The notes under the pieces were generated by a model. That model was not told the origin of the DNA, made no database searches, and saw only the letters and a list, made by a program, of their open reading frames with translations. Position numbers and translations under genes: made by a program. Source: Viridibacterium sediminicola (GTDB lineage Bacteria; Pseudomonadota; Gammaproteobacteria; Burkholderiales; Rhodocyclaceae). Taken from it: a DNA stretch of 64,000 bases. Shown in pieces: positions 24,886 to 33,130 of this stretch (position 1 is its first letter; each line of letters opens with the position of its first letter). Location of the stretch: contig NZ_JBDIVE010000001.1 of the NCBI RefSeq assembly GCF_039631295.1, forward strand, positions 62,001 through 126,000, in the 5' to 3' direction.

Positions 24886-26150
24886 CAGAGCAGGCCATCC
24901 CGTTTGAGCAGGGCAGCAAGTTCAGCGAGACCTGCTTGCAGCACTTGCCGGTAGGCCGGACGCTCCGCAGGTGAGGCAAAGACAAGAGTTCCACCAAGGA
25001 AGCTATCAAGGCCTCGCTCTTCAGCGGAGAGCACAGCAAGCGCAGCAGCCATGGGGTCATCTGGGCCACTCATCTTGTCGGAACCTGCCAAAGAGTCATA
25101 GACATACTTCGTGGTGTCTGCGGATGGGTCCCAAGCCAGGAAGGCTGCCTTGCGAATCATGCAAGGAACACATCGACCACAGTGCTTCCGGTTGTAAGTG
25201 CGGAACCGCCCGCAGCTTGTTGAATTGGCCGCCCATTGGCGTATCAATGCTTGATTGCGACATTCAACAAGCATCTGTCCCTTGGTCTTGTAGCGGTACG
25301 GCAGCTCAAGCGCTACCGCAATGTCCAGACCGGTAAGTAGTTTCTGCAGCAGTTCAATGAATAGAGGGTGGGTCGTACGGGTGCTAAGGCTCGCAACGCG
25401 ACCGGGAACCAGAGGAGGATTTACGCAGATGAATCCATTTTCCGGCACAAAGACTTGGGCAGGCGTACCAGGGATGCGTGACGCAGCAAGTACAGCGAAG
25501 GCATAGAACGCAAGGGAGCGTGCGCGAGTGGAAGGCTCTCGCAGCCCCTTGAAGCTAATGCCATGACTCCATTGCTGATGCGTCGCTGCACCGCCCAGAA
25601 TTTCAGCGTAGTGTTTCTGTCGAGGGGAGTCCTCATGCGCCAACTGCGATACGAACATCGGTTTGCGCCCATCAGCCACAAGGTTGATGCCTCCAATCAA
25701 ACTGTCGAGCCCACCTGACAGGAGGCAAATGCAATCACGGTCGTGTTCCTTGTCCTTGCCATCAGGAGGTGGGGCGCCTCCTTCTACGAAGTACACCGTC
25801 CAGTAGTCGCCGGTGAGGACTTTGAGCATGTTTTCAATGTGGCCCTTCCATGGCGTCCATCTCAAGGGCTCATGGAGACCTACAGTCAGCTCAATTTTCC
25901 GAGTCCATCCATCAGCGCTGGAGCGACGCAGACTCGCAAGGTCGGCGGCACAGACAGCGAGGCAAAACTGCACAAAATCCCACACCTGCGGGCTCGGCCT
26001 AAAGCCTTTTCGTTTCAGAGATCCTCGCCAGCTGTTAGCAATAGTGCCAACGCCATCTCGCTTGGCACTCTTGAAAAAGGAAAAAGCACGTTCACCATCC
26101 CTCAGATTTACAGGGATGTAGTTTGCCGTGGTACAGATGATTTTTGTCAT
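24885..26150 (-). CDS. qatC: QatC, QueC-like PP-loop protein
   Basis: A 421-aa protein with the PP-loop ATP-binding motif SGGLDS (145-150) and a zinc-type cysteine cluster near the C-terminus (CGRCVPCMIRKAAF), the layout of QueC, the 7-cyano-7-deazaguanine synthase. The N-terminal 130 residues are specific to the Qat branch. QueC-like proteins recur in defence operons, where they modify a protein or nucleotide rather than make queuosine; the substrate here is not known. The ATG overlaps the qatB stop as ATGA. Confidence 0.9.
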   Translation of the reverse strand: MTKIICTTANYIPVNLRDGERAFSFFKSAKRDGVGTIANSWRGSLKRKGFRPSPQVWDFVQFCLAVCAADLASLRRSSADGWTRKIELTVGLHEPLRWTPWKGHIENMLKVLTGDYWTVYFVEGGAPPPDGKDKEHDRDCICLLSGGLDSLIGGINLVADGRKPMFVSQLAHEDSPRQKHYAEILGGAATHQQWSHGISFKGLREPSTRARSLAFYAFAVLAASRIPGTPAQVFVPENGFICVNPPLVPGRVASLSTRTTHPLFIELLQKLLTGLDIAVALELPYRYKTKGQMLVECRNQALIRQWAANSTSCGRFRTYNRKHCGRCVPCMIRKAAFLAWDPSADTTKYVYDSLAGSDKMSGPDDPMAAALAVLSAEERGLDSFLGGTLVFASPAERPAYRQVLQAGLAELAALLKRDGLL

Positions 26151-27013
26151 GCGGCGAATACCTCCAGAGTCGAGGTAAGAACCTCGTGAGCCAACCGCTG
26201 AGGGTCTGCTTGGAGGGCTCCGTGTCGCTCCATCACCACCCGTACTTCGCTGGTAACAAATTCCTTCACGTCGTTTCTGTACAACTGGATTTGATGCGCG
26301 TCGTACTTCAGCCGTTCGTACGTTTGTCCAAGCAGCAAGTCCATGCGATTGCAGACATCATTTGCAATTGTGAAGCCGATAACCTCTCCGATTTGTTCGT
26401 CTGTCAGCGCGAAGATGTCGACTTCGGGCATCAGTTCGTAGAGCTGACCCAACGCTTCGGCGGCTGCATTCCGTAGCGACTCCTCGTCTACGCTTCCTGT
26501 ATCAGGAAGTACCTCCCCCAGCAGCTCAAGAATCAGGTCATTGGCAGATAAATTCGCCTCGCGAACTCGCTGCACCCAATCGACTATTCGAGGGTCTGAA
26601 CGGTCTCGCGCTGCAGCGAGAAACTGGCCTAGCTGGCCTGCGCCCTGCGCAGTTCGGCGCATAGTGGACGCAGCTCGCCGCGGCCCCCCCATGCCTTTGC
26701 TGACCATGCTTTTGGCGGCTGAGCGCAAAGCATCACGCCCCCCGCCTGACAAGAATCCGGACATATGCGTTCGTGCTGGGGCAAAGCGCCGACTGGGTGC
26801 AAGCTCCCCAGTTTCGCCCCCTTCAGGCGCAGTGGAATCGTTCTGGCTTGAGCCGCTGCTGTCCGCGTCCCCATCTGCGTTCGCCACACCTTCTCCATCG
26901 GTGCTTTGAGTGCCACCTGACGCAGCTCCGGCATCACCACCAGCCGCGTCAAGCCATTCCGGGTCAAACGGAGAGCCAGAGCCGCCACCTTTGCTGGATG
27001 TTGACGTCCCCAC
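26147..27013 (-). CDS. qatB: QatB
   Basis: A 288-aa protein starting with GTG at 27013, immediately after the qatA TAA. The first 85 residues are low-complexity and Gly/Ser/Ala/Glu-rich (GTSTSSKGGGSGSPF...), as in other QatB proteins; this region could be a flexible tail. The rest is helical, with FLSGGGRDALRSAAKSMVSKG and RIVDWVQRVREANLSANDLI. It has no enzymatic motif. In Qat operons QatB is the gene of unknown activity between the ATPase and the QueC-like protein, and a candidate target of QatC. Confidence 0.87.
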   Translation of the reverse strand: MGTSTSSKGGGSGSPFDPEWLDAAGGDAGAASGGTQSTDGEGVANADGDADSSGSSQNDSTAPEGGETGELAPSRRFAPARTHMSGFLSGGGRDALRSAAKSMVSKGMGGPRRAASTMRRTAQGAGQLGQFLAAARDRSDPRIVDWVQRVREANLSANDLILELLGEVLPDTGSVDEESLRNAAAEALGQLYELMPEVDIFALTDEQIGEVIGFTIANDVCNRMDLLLGQTYERLKYDAHQIQLYRNDVKEFVTSEVRVVMERHGALQADPQRLAHEVLTSTLEVFAA

Positions 27014-28864
27014 TTAGCGCCCACCTTTCTGCTTGCCCTGGATTGCTTTCTTTGAGGTTACTGACAAGTCTGGCTGTTCGGCCCACTTGTCGACAATGGG
27101 ACGCGCCCAATTTTGCTCATAGAGGTAGGGAATGATGCCTGGACCAATGGCGGGGATGGGAGCCTGCGCCAATAGCGCTGTCGCAGAGGCAGAGAGCTCC
27201 GCATACACCTTGCACGGTTCAACAAGCGTCACGACGTCCTCTGCTTGCCGCCAGGTCCGCTTTGCTGCCCTTAGCTGCCAAGCTCTAGCCATGGCTTTGC
27301 CGGCCTGATGGGCTCCGGCGGCCTGAATGGCCGAGGTAAGGGGAGCGTTGGCGCCTGTCGCTACTACAAGAGCATCTCGCAATGCGCGGCCTTCTTCTGA
27401 CATTTCATCAGAGCCAAAGTCTCGTGTGGCGCTATCTCTACTCAGGTGCAAAAGGGGACGAAGGTCCTCCTCTCCCAGTGCAGGATGAAGCTGGAGCCAT
27501 TCTTTGGTAAAGGCCGTTTCCTTGAATGGTTCTGTTAGAGCTCCGTCCGCACGAGCCGCTTCCTCCGCTACCCTAAGCGCGTCGACTCGACCGTCTGCAG
27601 CTGATGTAACCAGCGCGGCAAGAGCGTTCGCCAACGGTTCGTCACACCGTTCAAGGAGGTGCCATTTGGCAAGCGCACGCACATCCAGTTTGATACCTTG
27701 CGGTTCGGCCAACGCGGCGCGCAAGAACACGGTATTCAAAAAGCGCTTCATGAGCCGAGGGTTGGCGTTCACTGCACTTGATTGCGCCAGCAATGGCGCC
27801 AACTCTCCTGCTAAGTCCATAAGGTCGAGCGCGGGGGCGTTGCCCAGACCTGCGAGGCTGTGCAGAAAGTCCTGTGTGATGGCGTCGCCACGCCAACTGG
27901 TTTTCAGGCGCTCCGGGAGTGCGCTAAGCGCATGTTCAAAGGTAATTTTGTCGACTCGGCCTTCGACGTGTTCGCGCTGCAACAACAACATTGCCAAGTA
28001 CCCCTTGGCTTCGTTTACACCCAAGCGGGGAACATGCAAAGGCACCTGAATAAGTTTGTCGAAGTAGTTCGTTGCAACATCACCGGTGATGCCTGTTCCT
28101 TCGAAGTGCACTCTGACTGCACCACGAATGAATTCATTGTCTGCCGCGATAACAAAGGCGCTTCGCTTGAGGAATAACAGCAGTCGAATGGACTCCAAGG
28201 TAGAGATGGCTGTGCGAGGAAGACAGCGGTCTAAATCGTCGACGAACACAACCAACGTAATTTTTAGCTCTTCCAGAAGCTCCTCAAGCGCATCGCGGAA
28301 GGCTTGGATTTCGCTCGGTAGCGAGACAGGCTCAGCAGACCTCAACAACGCTTGGCTCTCGCCCTCATCCTGGTCGTCGGGGTCGTCTGCTCCACCGGCA
28401 CCCGACTTGAGGATGTTTCCGCATTGCACGATGGCCCGACCTATGACTCCCACCGGAACACCGGTTGCGATGGTAGCCGCGGCTTCCCCCCCGAGCTGCA
28501 CCAAACGTAAGAGGTTGATCCGCTGCAAAAGCCGCTTAGCCTTCTTGAGCAAAGTCTCGTCATTTGCGGCACGTCGCAGCACCTCGTCTCCAACCAATTG
28601 AAGAAGCGCGTTTCGCGATGTTTCAAAATCCTGGTAGAGCCACGGGTTGAAGGTCACAACAACGTAGGTGTTATCACTGTGGCTGATTGCATCGCTCAAA
28701 CGTGCGGCAACCATGCGAACAAGTGACGACTTGCCTGCACCCCAACCGCCGGACACCCCAATGGAAATGGGCTCGCCACGCGCCTGCTGAAGCAGCTTCG
28801 CGCAGGCGTCCGCAACCACACCGAAGTTGAGGTAATCGACAGTTGTTTCGTTGTCATGCCACAT
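27014..28864 (-). CDS. qatA: QatA, KAP-family P-loop ATPase
   Basis: A 616-aa KAP NTPase. Walker A is SGGWGAGKSS (about 38-47) and Walker B is VVFVDDLDRCLP, whose DDLDR is the KAP signature. Between them is the family's long insert, here with a hydrophobic patch (GGEAAATIATGVPVGVIGRAIV) that may touch membrane. The C-terminal 250 residues are helical. It is the first gene of qatABCD, with a ribosome site AAGGAA before the ATG. The HTH-GTPase gene ends 73 bases upstream on the same strand, so all five genes may share a transcript. Confidence 0.92.
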   Translation of the reverse strand: MWHDNETTVDYLNFGVVADACAKLLQQARGEPISIGVSGGWGAGKSSLVRMVAARLSDAISHSDNTYVVVTFNPWLYQDFETSRNALLQLVGDEVLRRAANDETLLKKAKRLLQRINLLRLVQLGGEAAATIATGVPVGVIGRAIVQCGNILKSGAGGADDPDDQDEGESQALLRSAEPVSLPSEIQAFRDALEELLEELKITLVVFVDDLDRCLPRTAISTLESIRLLLFLKRSAFVIAADNEFIRGAVRVHFEGTGITGDVATNYFDKLIQVPLHVPRLGVNEAKGYLAMLLLQREHVEGRVDKITFEHALSALPERLKTSWRGDAITQDFLHSLAGLGNAPALDLMDLAGELAPLLAQSSAVNANPRLMKRFLNTVFLRAALAEPQGIKLDVRALAKWHLLERCDEPLANALAALVTSAADGRVDALRVAEEAARADGALTEPFKETAFTKEWLQLHPALGEEDLRPLLHLSRDSATRDFGSDEMSEEGRALRDALVVATGANAPLTSAIQAAGAHQAGKAMARAWQLRAAKRTWRQAEDVVTLVEPCKVYAELSASATALLAQAPIPAIGPGIIPYLYEQNWARPIVDKWAEQPDLSVTSKKAIQGKQKGGR

Positions 28865-28937
28865 GTTCCTTATTCTCCGCGAACGCCCTGCATATGACTT
28901 ATTGCTATTTCAAATAAATCTTCCGGGTTGCTGCATC

Positions 28938-31082
28938 CTAAGGATTTGGCTCAAGTAGCGCGGTGACGTTGCTGAGCGCTCGGGTCCACTCCTTTGCGAT
29001 AAGTGCCTTTAGCTCATCCTCCAGTCTCTTTCGAGCCTCGTTGTCGAACCACCCCTTGTTATGGGCTGCAACTCTGCTCTTGTAGCCAGGACCTTGCCCC
29101 CACTCATCCATGCACTTCTGCCAGAGCATCGGGTCAGCCTTGAGAGCATCCTTGAACACCGTTTGCCCCATCAATTGCACCTTGCGCAAAAGCTCCTCGT
29201 ACGACGCGGTAAGCACCCTTTCCGCTTGCGTCAGCAGGTCAGCGGCTTCGACATAGCGCGGAGTGGCAGCAAGGATTTTGCAGTGGCCAGCAAAGTCGTG
29301 CGCCGCGTTTTCGAGAGCGATTACCGCTAGGCGCCGCGCACCGTAGCCGATGTGATGGGAATAGCTCAGCTGCTGCCACTCTCCCTCACGGCGTACCGCA
29401 GCTCGGACGGTGCTCGCATACGCCACCTGTATTTGGGCAAGCAGGCTTTCTTGAACGTGCGCTTGCACCGTGGGAACTGCTGCGTTCATTGATGCCCAAG
29501 TGCGCAACGTCTCGCCCGCGTCTCGCAGAACGGCATGGATACGTTCTTCACCATGGTTTTGCAGGAGTGCGCGGGCTCCTGTCATGGCGTCATTGATGCG
29601 GGTACGGAACGAGGCACGGGCACAATTGAGCCGCTCAAGTAAAAAACGTTGTGCGTTGGCCGCGGGGTCTTCGTTCGCGTTGTAAAACGCTATTCCGAGG
29701 GTCTGCAGCCCAAGTGGCTCCAAAGCCAGCGCAATTTGCTCGCCCTTCAGCTCGTAGCCCTCCTGTACGCTTTCCACCGAAATGCTTGTTGCGTCATCTT
29801 TCATGGCTAGCGCCTCAGCTGGCCTTGGCAGCACGAGAAGAGCAGAATTGACGTCCAGCGTCCGAATACCAGCGTCCTTGGCGCGTTCGAGAAGCAAGCG
29901 GGTCTCCGCAGCCGGCGCGTTGTTGAATTGGGAACACAAGATGGCAAGCGTGTGAGGGTCATCGAAGTGGATTTCGATGTCTTCGCGTGCTGCGGTTCGG
30001 TCGATGCCTTTAGTGTCAATAAACCGCACCGTAAGGTCAGCCGCCTGGAGCAGCTTGTCCGGAATGACCACCTCAATGCGGCGCGGCAAGGTGAAATCAG
30101 GGCTTCTGCCGTTGTTGATGGCAGAAAACATATCCCGCAACCATGCCTTGGGCGATTTGCCGGTAGCGCTGTCGTACCAAACGTCTCGTTTGTCGCGCCT
30201 ATGAAGGTCCATGCGACTCAGCACCTCCACGACGAACTCACGTTGCGTGGCGAATTCGGCAGCAAGCTGTTTCGCCGGGTCGACTGTGATGCGCTTACCG
30301 TCGGCGCCCTTGGGCCTTTGAATTGGCAAGCCAGCCATGTTGCGCAGAGCTCGCGCCACCTCTTTGGAAATTCCTTGAGATTCCTGCCCGCCAGGTCCAT
30401 CGTCGTCAGGGGACGGGGCAGCTCTCAAAATACTGTCCGCCAAGTCCTGGACGTCCTGGCGCAACTCGTCGTCGCTCTTAGGCTCGACGATGAGGCCGAA
30501 CCCGGGCCCGGTGCGCAGATGCACCTCGCATACTGTAATACCCCCTCCACCGACCTCAAGGACTGGGGTCAGCGTTCCATCCTCCTTTGGAACCTCCAAG
30601 CCAGTCATCTTGCAGATAGCCGTAGACTTGCCTACCCCAATGCTGCCAATGAAGGCCACTTGGTGCTCCCGCTTGAGGAGCATCGCGGCACCACGTTCGA
30701 GCTCATCAACGTACTCAGAAAGGCGACGCTCGAAGGCGTGCGGTGTATCTGGCTGGTCACGCAGAACTACCAGCTCTCGAGCGACCTGTTCGGCTTCCCA
30801 CAACAGGTCCTGGTCCGCGTGGTCCAGCGGCGGCCGCGGCAGCACCCGCCAGCTGCGGCGCAAAGCCTTCGCAAGGTCCTCCGCTTCAGGCGTAGCCAGT
30901 TGGGTGAGAATGTCTTGAACTTCTTCAAGGGTAACCGGCCTGTCGCCGCTTTCTATGCGGGACAGAACGGCCGGGCTGAGCGAGACGCGCTTAGCCAAAT
31001 CTGCTTGCTTCACGCCGCTGCGCTCGCGCACCAGCAGGAGATGCCGACCGAGTTCGAACGGTGACCAGCCTTCATCTGTCAT
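28938..31082 (-). CDS. HTH-P-loop GTPase-like fusion upstream of Qat
   Basis: A 714-aa protein with an unusual layout. Residues about 8-66 are an Xre helix-turn-helix (HLLLVRERSGVKQADLAKRVSLSP, VLSRIESGDRPV). After a helical linker (about 85-140) comes a dynamin-like GTPase core: P-loop FIGSIGVGKST (about 144-154), a switch-I-like TLTPVLEVGGGGITV (170-184) and the switch-II DTKG (356-359) within RFIDTKGID. A long helical tail runs from about 470 to 714. No transmembrane helix is seen. It is preceded by a GAGG ribosome site and lies 73 bases before qatA on the same strand. It could be a DNA-binding sensor/regulator of Qat or a separate defence protein; I do not know a characterised homolog. 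Confidence 0.75.
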   Translation of the reverse strand: MTDEGWSPFELGRHLLLVRERSGVKQADLAKRVSLSPAVLSRIESGDRPVTLEEVQDILTQLATPEAEDLAKALRRSWRVLPRPPLDHADQDLLWEAEQVARELVVLRDQPDTPHAFERRLSEYVDELERGAAMLLKREHQVAFIGSIGVGKSTAICKMTGLEVPKEDGTLTPVLEVGGGGITVCEVHLRTGPGFGLIVEPKSDDELRQDVQDLADSILRAAPSPDDDGPGGQESQGISKEVARALRNMAGLPIQRPKGADGKRITVDPAKQLAAEFATQREFVVEVLSRMDLHRRDKRDVWYDSATGKSPKAWLRDMFSAINNGRSPDFTLPRRIEVVIPDKLLQAADLTVRFIDTKGIDRTAAREDIEIHFDDPHTLAILCSQFNNAPAAETRLLLERAKDAGIRTLDVNSALLVLPRPAEALAMKDDATSISVESVQEGYELKGEQIALALEPLGLQTLGIAFYNANEDPAANAQRFLLERLNCARASFRTRINDAMTGARALLQNHGEERIHAVLRDAGETLRTWASMNAAVPTVQAHVQESLLAQIQVAYASTVRAAVRREGEWQQLSYSHHIGYGARRLAVIALENAAHDFAGHCKILAATPRYVEAADLLTQAERVLTASYEELLRKVQLMGQTVFKDALKADPMLWQKCMDEWGQGPGYKSRVAAHNKGWFDNEARKRLEDELKALIAKEWTRALSNVTALLEPNP

Positions 31083-31824
31083 AGCAATACCCTCTAAACA
31101 CGAAAGAATGCCTCAAATCTCTGTATCTAGACCGCACAGACACCTCGACTTCAACCTTCACTTTAGAAAGCCTTCCTGAAATAACAATATTTTTGTGAAA
31201 CCTTGCTCTGAAGGCGTCAGCTGGCAACAAGCCTGACGGTTGTGGGCGTTGCGGAACTCGGTGAAGAGTAGGGGCGTCCGACCCTGTATGCGGGTTGTTC
31301 ATGGAGGTCTACGAGGTGCGTCGGTACAAATTTCAGTGAGTGACGCTAGTGGGGGGCGTCTGGAAGGCCTGGGGCACTCGCTTGGGGGCAAGAAGTAACA
31401 CCTGTGCAAAGTGCAGGTGAATGCATAACCTGAGAAAACTATGAACTTCTGCTTTTCGATAGCAAGGCTTGCATTTGAGCAGCCGAGCGTCCGGTAGCAC
31501 GAATTGACGGCCACCCCGGGTGGCCGTTTTCTTTTATTTGCCCGCCTGAGTGGAACTCGCACCGCACCAGATTTTTTTATTGAATCAGTTTTTCCTGAAG
31601 CATTGCTATTACGGTAATCCCCCCTAAAAAGAGGCTGCCGAGTCACGACGCATCTCAGGCAAGTCTGCCATGTAGGACAGGGCTCATAACATGTTGGTTT
31701 TGGAAGTGTGCATCCGTAATAGACTAGCGTTTTTTCTTATAATCAACGGGGGCGTGGATGACCAAAACTCGCACAAGATATTCGTCATTTTCTGCGTTCC
31801 AAGCTGTGCCAAAGGCTACGTCAT
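31083..31824. other. Intergenic region with a possible small RNA
   Basis: About 740 bases without a supported protein gene. The left part must carry the promoter of the HTH-GTPase gene. On the + strand, 31390-31530 contains a small hairpin (CACCTG / CAGGTG, 31399-31419) and ends in a good terminator (31507-31530) that no protein gene explains, so a short + strand transcript is possible. Confidence 0.4.
31507..31530 (+). terminator. Rho-independent terminator without an upstream gene
   Basis: A 9-bp stem ACGGCCACC / GGTGGCCGT with a 3-base loop, followed by TTT-C-TTTT. On the + strand the only sequence it can terminate is the non-coding stretch beginning after 31083. Confidence 0.75.
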
Positions 31825-32349
31825 ATGCGTTATTTGGTGCTCGCCGCTTGCAATTGGCTCAAGGTGTCTACTGTGAGCTCCGCGAATAGTGGTCCTGTGC
31901 AGGTACTGTTCGTCGACTTTGATGGTGTTCTACACGACGCGAATGAGGCCGCGTTTGACTTCGAGGCGCATGTGCTGCTCGACAATCCTCGGCTATTCGA
32001 ACACATTCCTCTGCTTGCAGAGGCGCTTGCGCCTTATCCCGAATTGCGCATCGTTGTCAGCTCTGATTGGCAATCACTCTTCGATGATGCAGCTTTGGTG
32101 CGTCTTCTAGGACCTCTTGGCCCCAGGTTTAGTGGTGTGACTGAGATGCGTGCGCAGACACGTGCTGACTCCATCCTGCGCTGTGCGCAGCGCCTTAAGC
32201 TAACCTCATGGCTTGCACTTGACGACAACGAAAGCGTAGTCAAGGCAAGTCGTACGGACTCACGCTTTATCGCTTGTCCTTCAGATAAGGGTATCAGCGA
32301 TGCTACCGCTTTGCGCGCACTGAAGAAGCGACTTGCTGTGGTCGTGTAG
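31825..32349 (+). CDS. HAD-fold protein resembling the HAD domain of Swiss Army Knife RNA repair proteins
   Basis: A 174-aa protein, possibly starting somewhat later than the ATG at 31825. The HAD nucleophile motif is VLFVDFDGVLHD (about 27-38), the second motif is RIVVSSDWQ, and LALDDNES carries the late acidic motif. The order and spacing match the HAD domain found in polynucleotide-repair fusion proteins, here as a stand-alone protein. Likely a phosphatase acting on nucleic-acid ends, by family inference only. It is the last cargo gene before the right end. Confidence 0.7.
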   Translation: MRYLVLAACNWLKVSTVSSANSGPVQVLFVDFDGVLHDANEAAFDFEAHVLLDNPRLFEHIPLLAEALAPYPELRIVVSSDWQSLFDDAALVRLLGPLGPRFSGVTEMRAQTRADSILRCAQRLKLTSWLALDDNESVVKASRTDSRFIACPSDKGISDATALRALKKRLAVVV

Positions 32350-32410
32350 GCAGGGTGAGGTGGCCAGACTGGCGACGAGCACCTTGCTGTCCGCGGCTCT
32401 GTCACAGAGC

Positions 32411-32479
32411 AATAAAAGGCAATATTTTGCCGTTTAAGTGCATTTCCTGAATATAAACAGCAAAATATTGCCTTTTATT
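32411..32479. repeat. Long inverted repeat sharing the HipB-like operator sequence
   Basis: Two perfect 20-base arms (32411-32430 and 32460-32479, AATAAAAGGCAATATTTTGC and its complement) continue, after one mismatch, with GTTTA / TAAAC, leaving a 17-base loop. Each arm contains GGCAA-TATT-TTGCC, itself a palindrome, and matches the arms upstream of the HipB-like gene. No gene starts from it now, so it looks like an orphan operator pair, though it could also fold as a hairpin terminator for the HAD gene. Confidence 0.7.
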
Positions 32480-33037
32480 TTGGGCGGGGTGTGGAAAGGG
32501 GGGGAATTGGCAACGCCAAATTTGCACCCATTCCGACCATTAACCCGTTGACGCTCTCTCGGAACGCCTCGCCGCGCCAGCGTGCAAGTAAGCCCAGAAG
32601 CAAGAAATCATGAGAGTCGGAGAACGCCGTGCCTGTACGAGAGCGCCTCACCGCAGAGTCAGTAACAGATGCGTGTGTAGCTTGACAGGGCGGTTGCTTG
32701 CCTGGACGCGCTACAAGACCTGAGCCACCCATGAACCGAAGTGCGCTAAAACACCTCCGTAAATAGGCTGCCTTTTCAATGAACCGGCTGCAGCTTGCCG
32801 CTGTGGATGTTGATGGGGACGACCTGCTTCCCGCACCTCGTTTTCCAGTCAAGGCGAAATGACGACAGCTAGCTCTCAGTTAATGCGTCTTGGATTCTCT
32901 CGTTATGCGTCCATGCTCGGCAGAAACCCTTGTCTGGCAAGCGATGGTTTCTCAGTTTTCTTGGCCTCCCACACAAAGAACTCGCTGCTCAACGCTGCGT
33001 GGCTTGCAGGTGGCAAACGAACCCACGCCGCATAGAG
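32480..33037. other. Right-end non-coding region of the transposon
   Basis: About 560 bases with no supported gene. A minus-strand frame of 125 codons exists but is Ser/Arg-rich and matches nothing I know. A short + strand reading at 32779 (MNRLQLAAVDVDGDDLLPAP) may be the fragment of a lost gene. Confidence 0.45.
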
Positions 33038-33057
33038 GGTTCAAGTTGAACTGCGAA
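33038..33057. repeat. Inner right-end TnsB-like binding site
   Basis: GGTTCAAGTTGAACTGCGAA, the inverse of the left-end sites, one base from the terminal copy. Abutting sites are typical of Tn7 right ends. Confidence 0.88.
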
Positions 33058-33058
33058 A

Positions 33059-33083
33059 GGTTCAAGTTGAACTGCAAACGACA
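33059..33083. repeat. Right terminal inverted repeat with TnsB-like site
   Basis: Perfect 25-base inverse of 7860-7884, ending GCAAACGACA. It marks the last base of the element. Confidence 0.95.
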
Positions 33084-33088
33084 TCAAT
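33084..33088. repeat. Target site duplication, right copy (TCAAT)
   Basis: Repeats 7855-7859. Joining the two flanks at this pentamer would restore the pre-insertion sequence GAGCCTCAATTTACAAGG. Confidence 0.93.
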
Positions 33089-33101
33089 TTACAAGGCGCC
33101 C

Positions 33102-33129
33102 CTTGAAATACCCTGGGGGCGCCCCTATT
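33102..33129 (+). promoter_or_regulatory. Sigma-32-type heat-shock promoter of groESL
   Basis: CTTGAAA (33102-33108), a 13-base spacer and CCCCTATT (33122-33129) fit the sigma-32 consensus CTTGAA / CCCCATNT. The -35 box is only 13 bases from the transposon's target duplication. Confidence 0.8.
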
Positions 33130-33130
33130 A

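Larger units (their letters stand above)
7860..33083. mobile_element. Complete Tn7-like transposon carrying a defence island
   Basis: A 25,224-bp element with base-resolved ends. The first 25 bases (TGTCGTTTGCAG...) are the exact reverse complement of the last 25, and TCAAT is duplicated on both sides. It encodes TnsA, TnsB, TnsC and two TniQ proteins. By the Tn7 convention the end with three spaced TnsB-like sites (7860) is the left end and the end with two abutting sites (33083) is the right end; tnsA-to-tniQ is transcribed from right to left as in Tn7. Unlike Tn7, cargo lies on both sides of the tns operon. Cargo includes Qat, a CHAT protein, an HTH-GTPase protein and toxin-antitoxin pieces. 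No cas genes or CRISPR array are present. Confidence 0.95.

Noticed and set aside
31083..31824. A retron non-coding RNA in the gap between the HTH-GTPase and HAD genes
   Set aside because: No reverse transcriptase gene is present in the window.
32475..32852. A 125-codon minus-strand frame near the right end
   Set aside because: Ser/Arg/Pro-rich composition, no ribosome site, no family, and its end runs into the inverted repeat.
7860..33083. A CRISPR-associated transposon
   Set aside because: No Cas protein motif in any frame and no regularly spaced repeats were seen between the ends.
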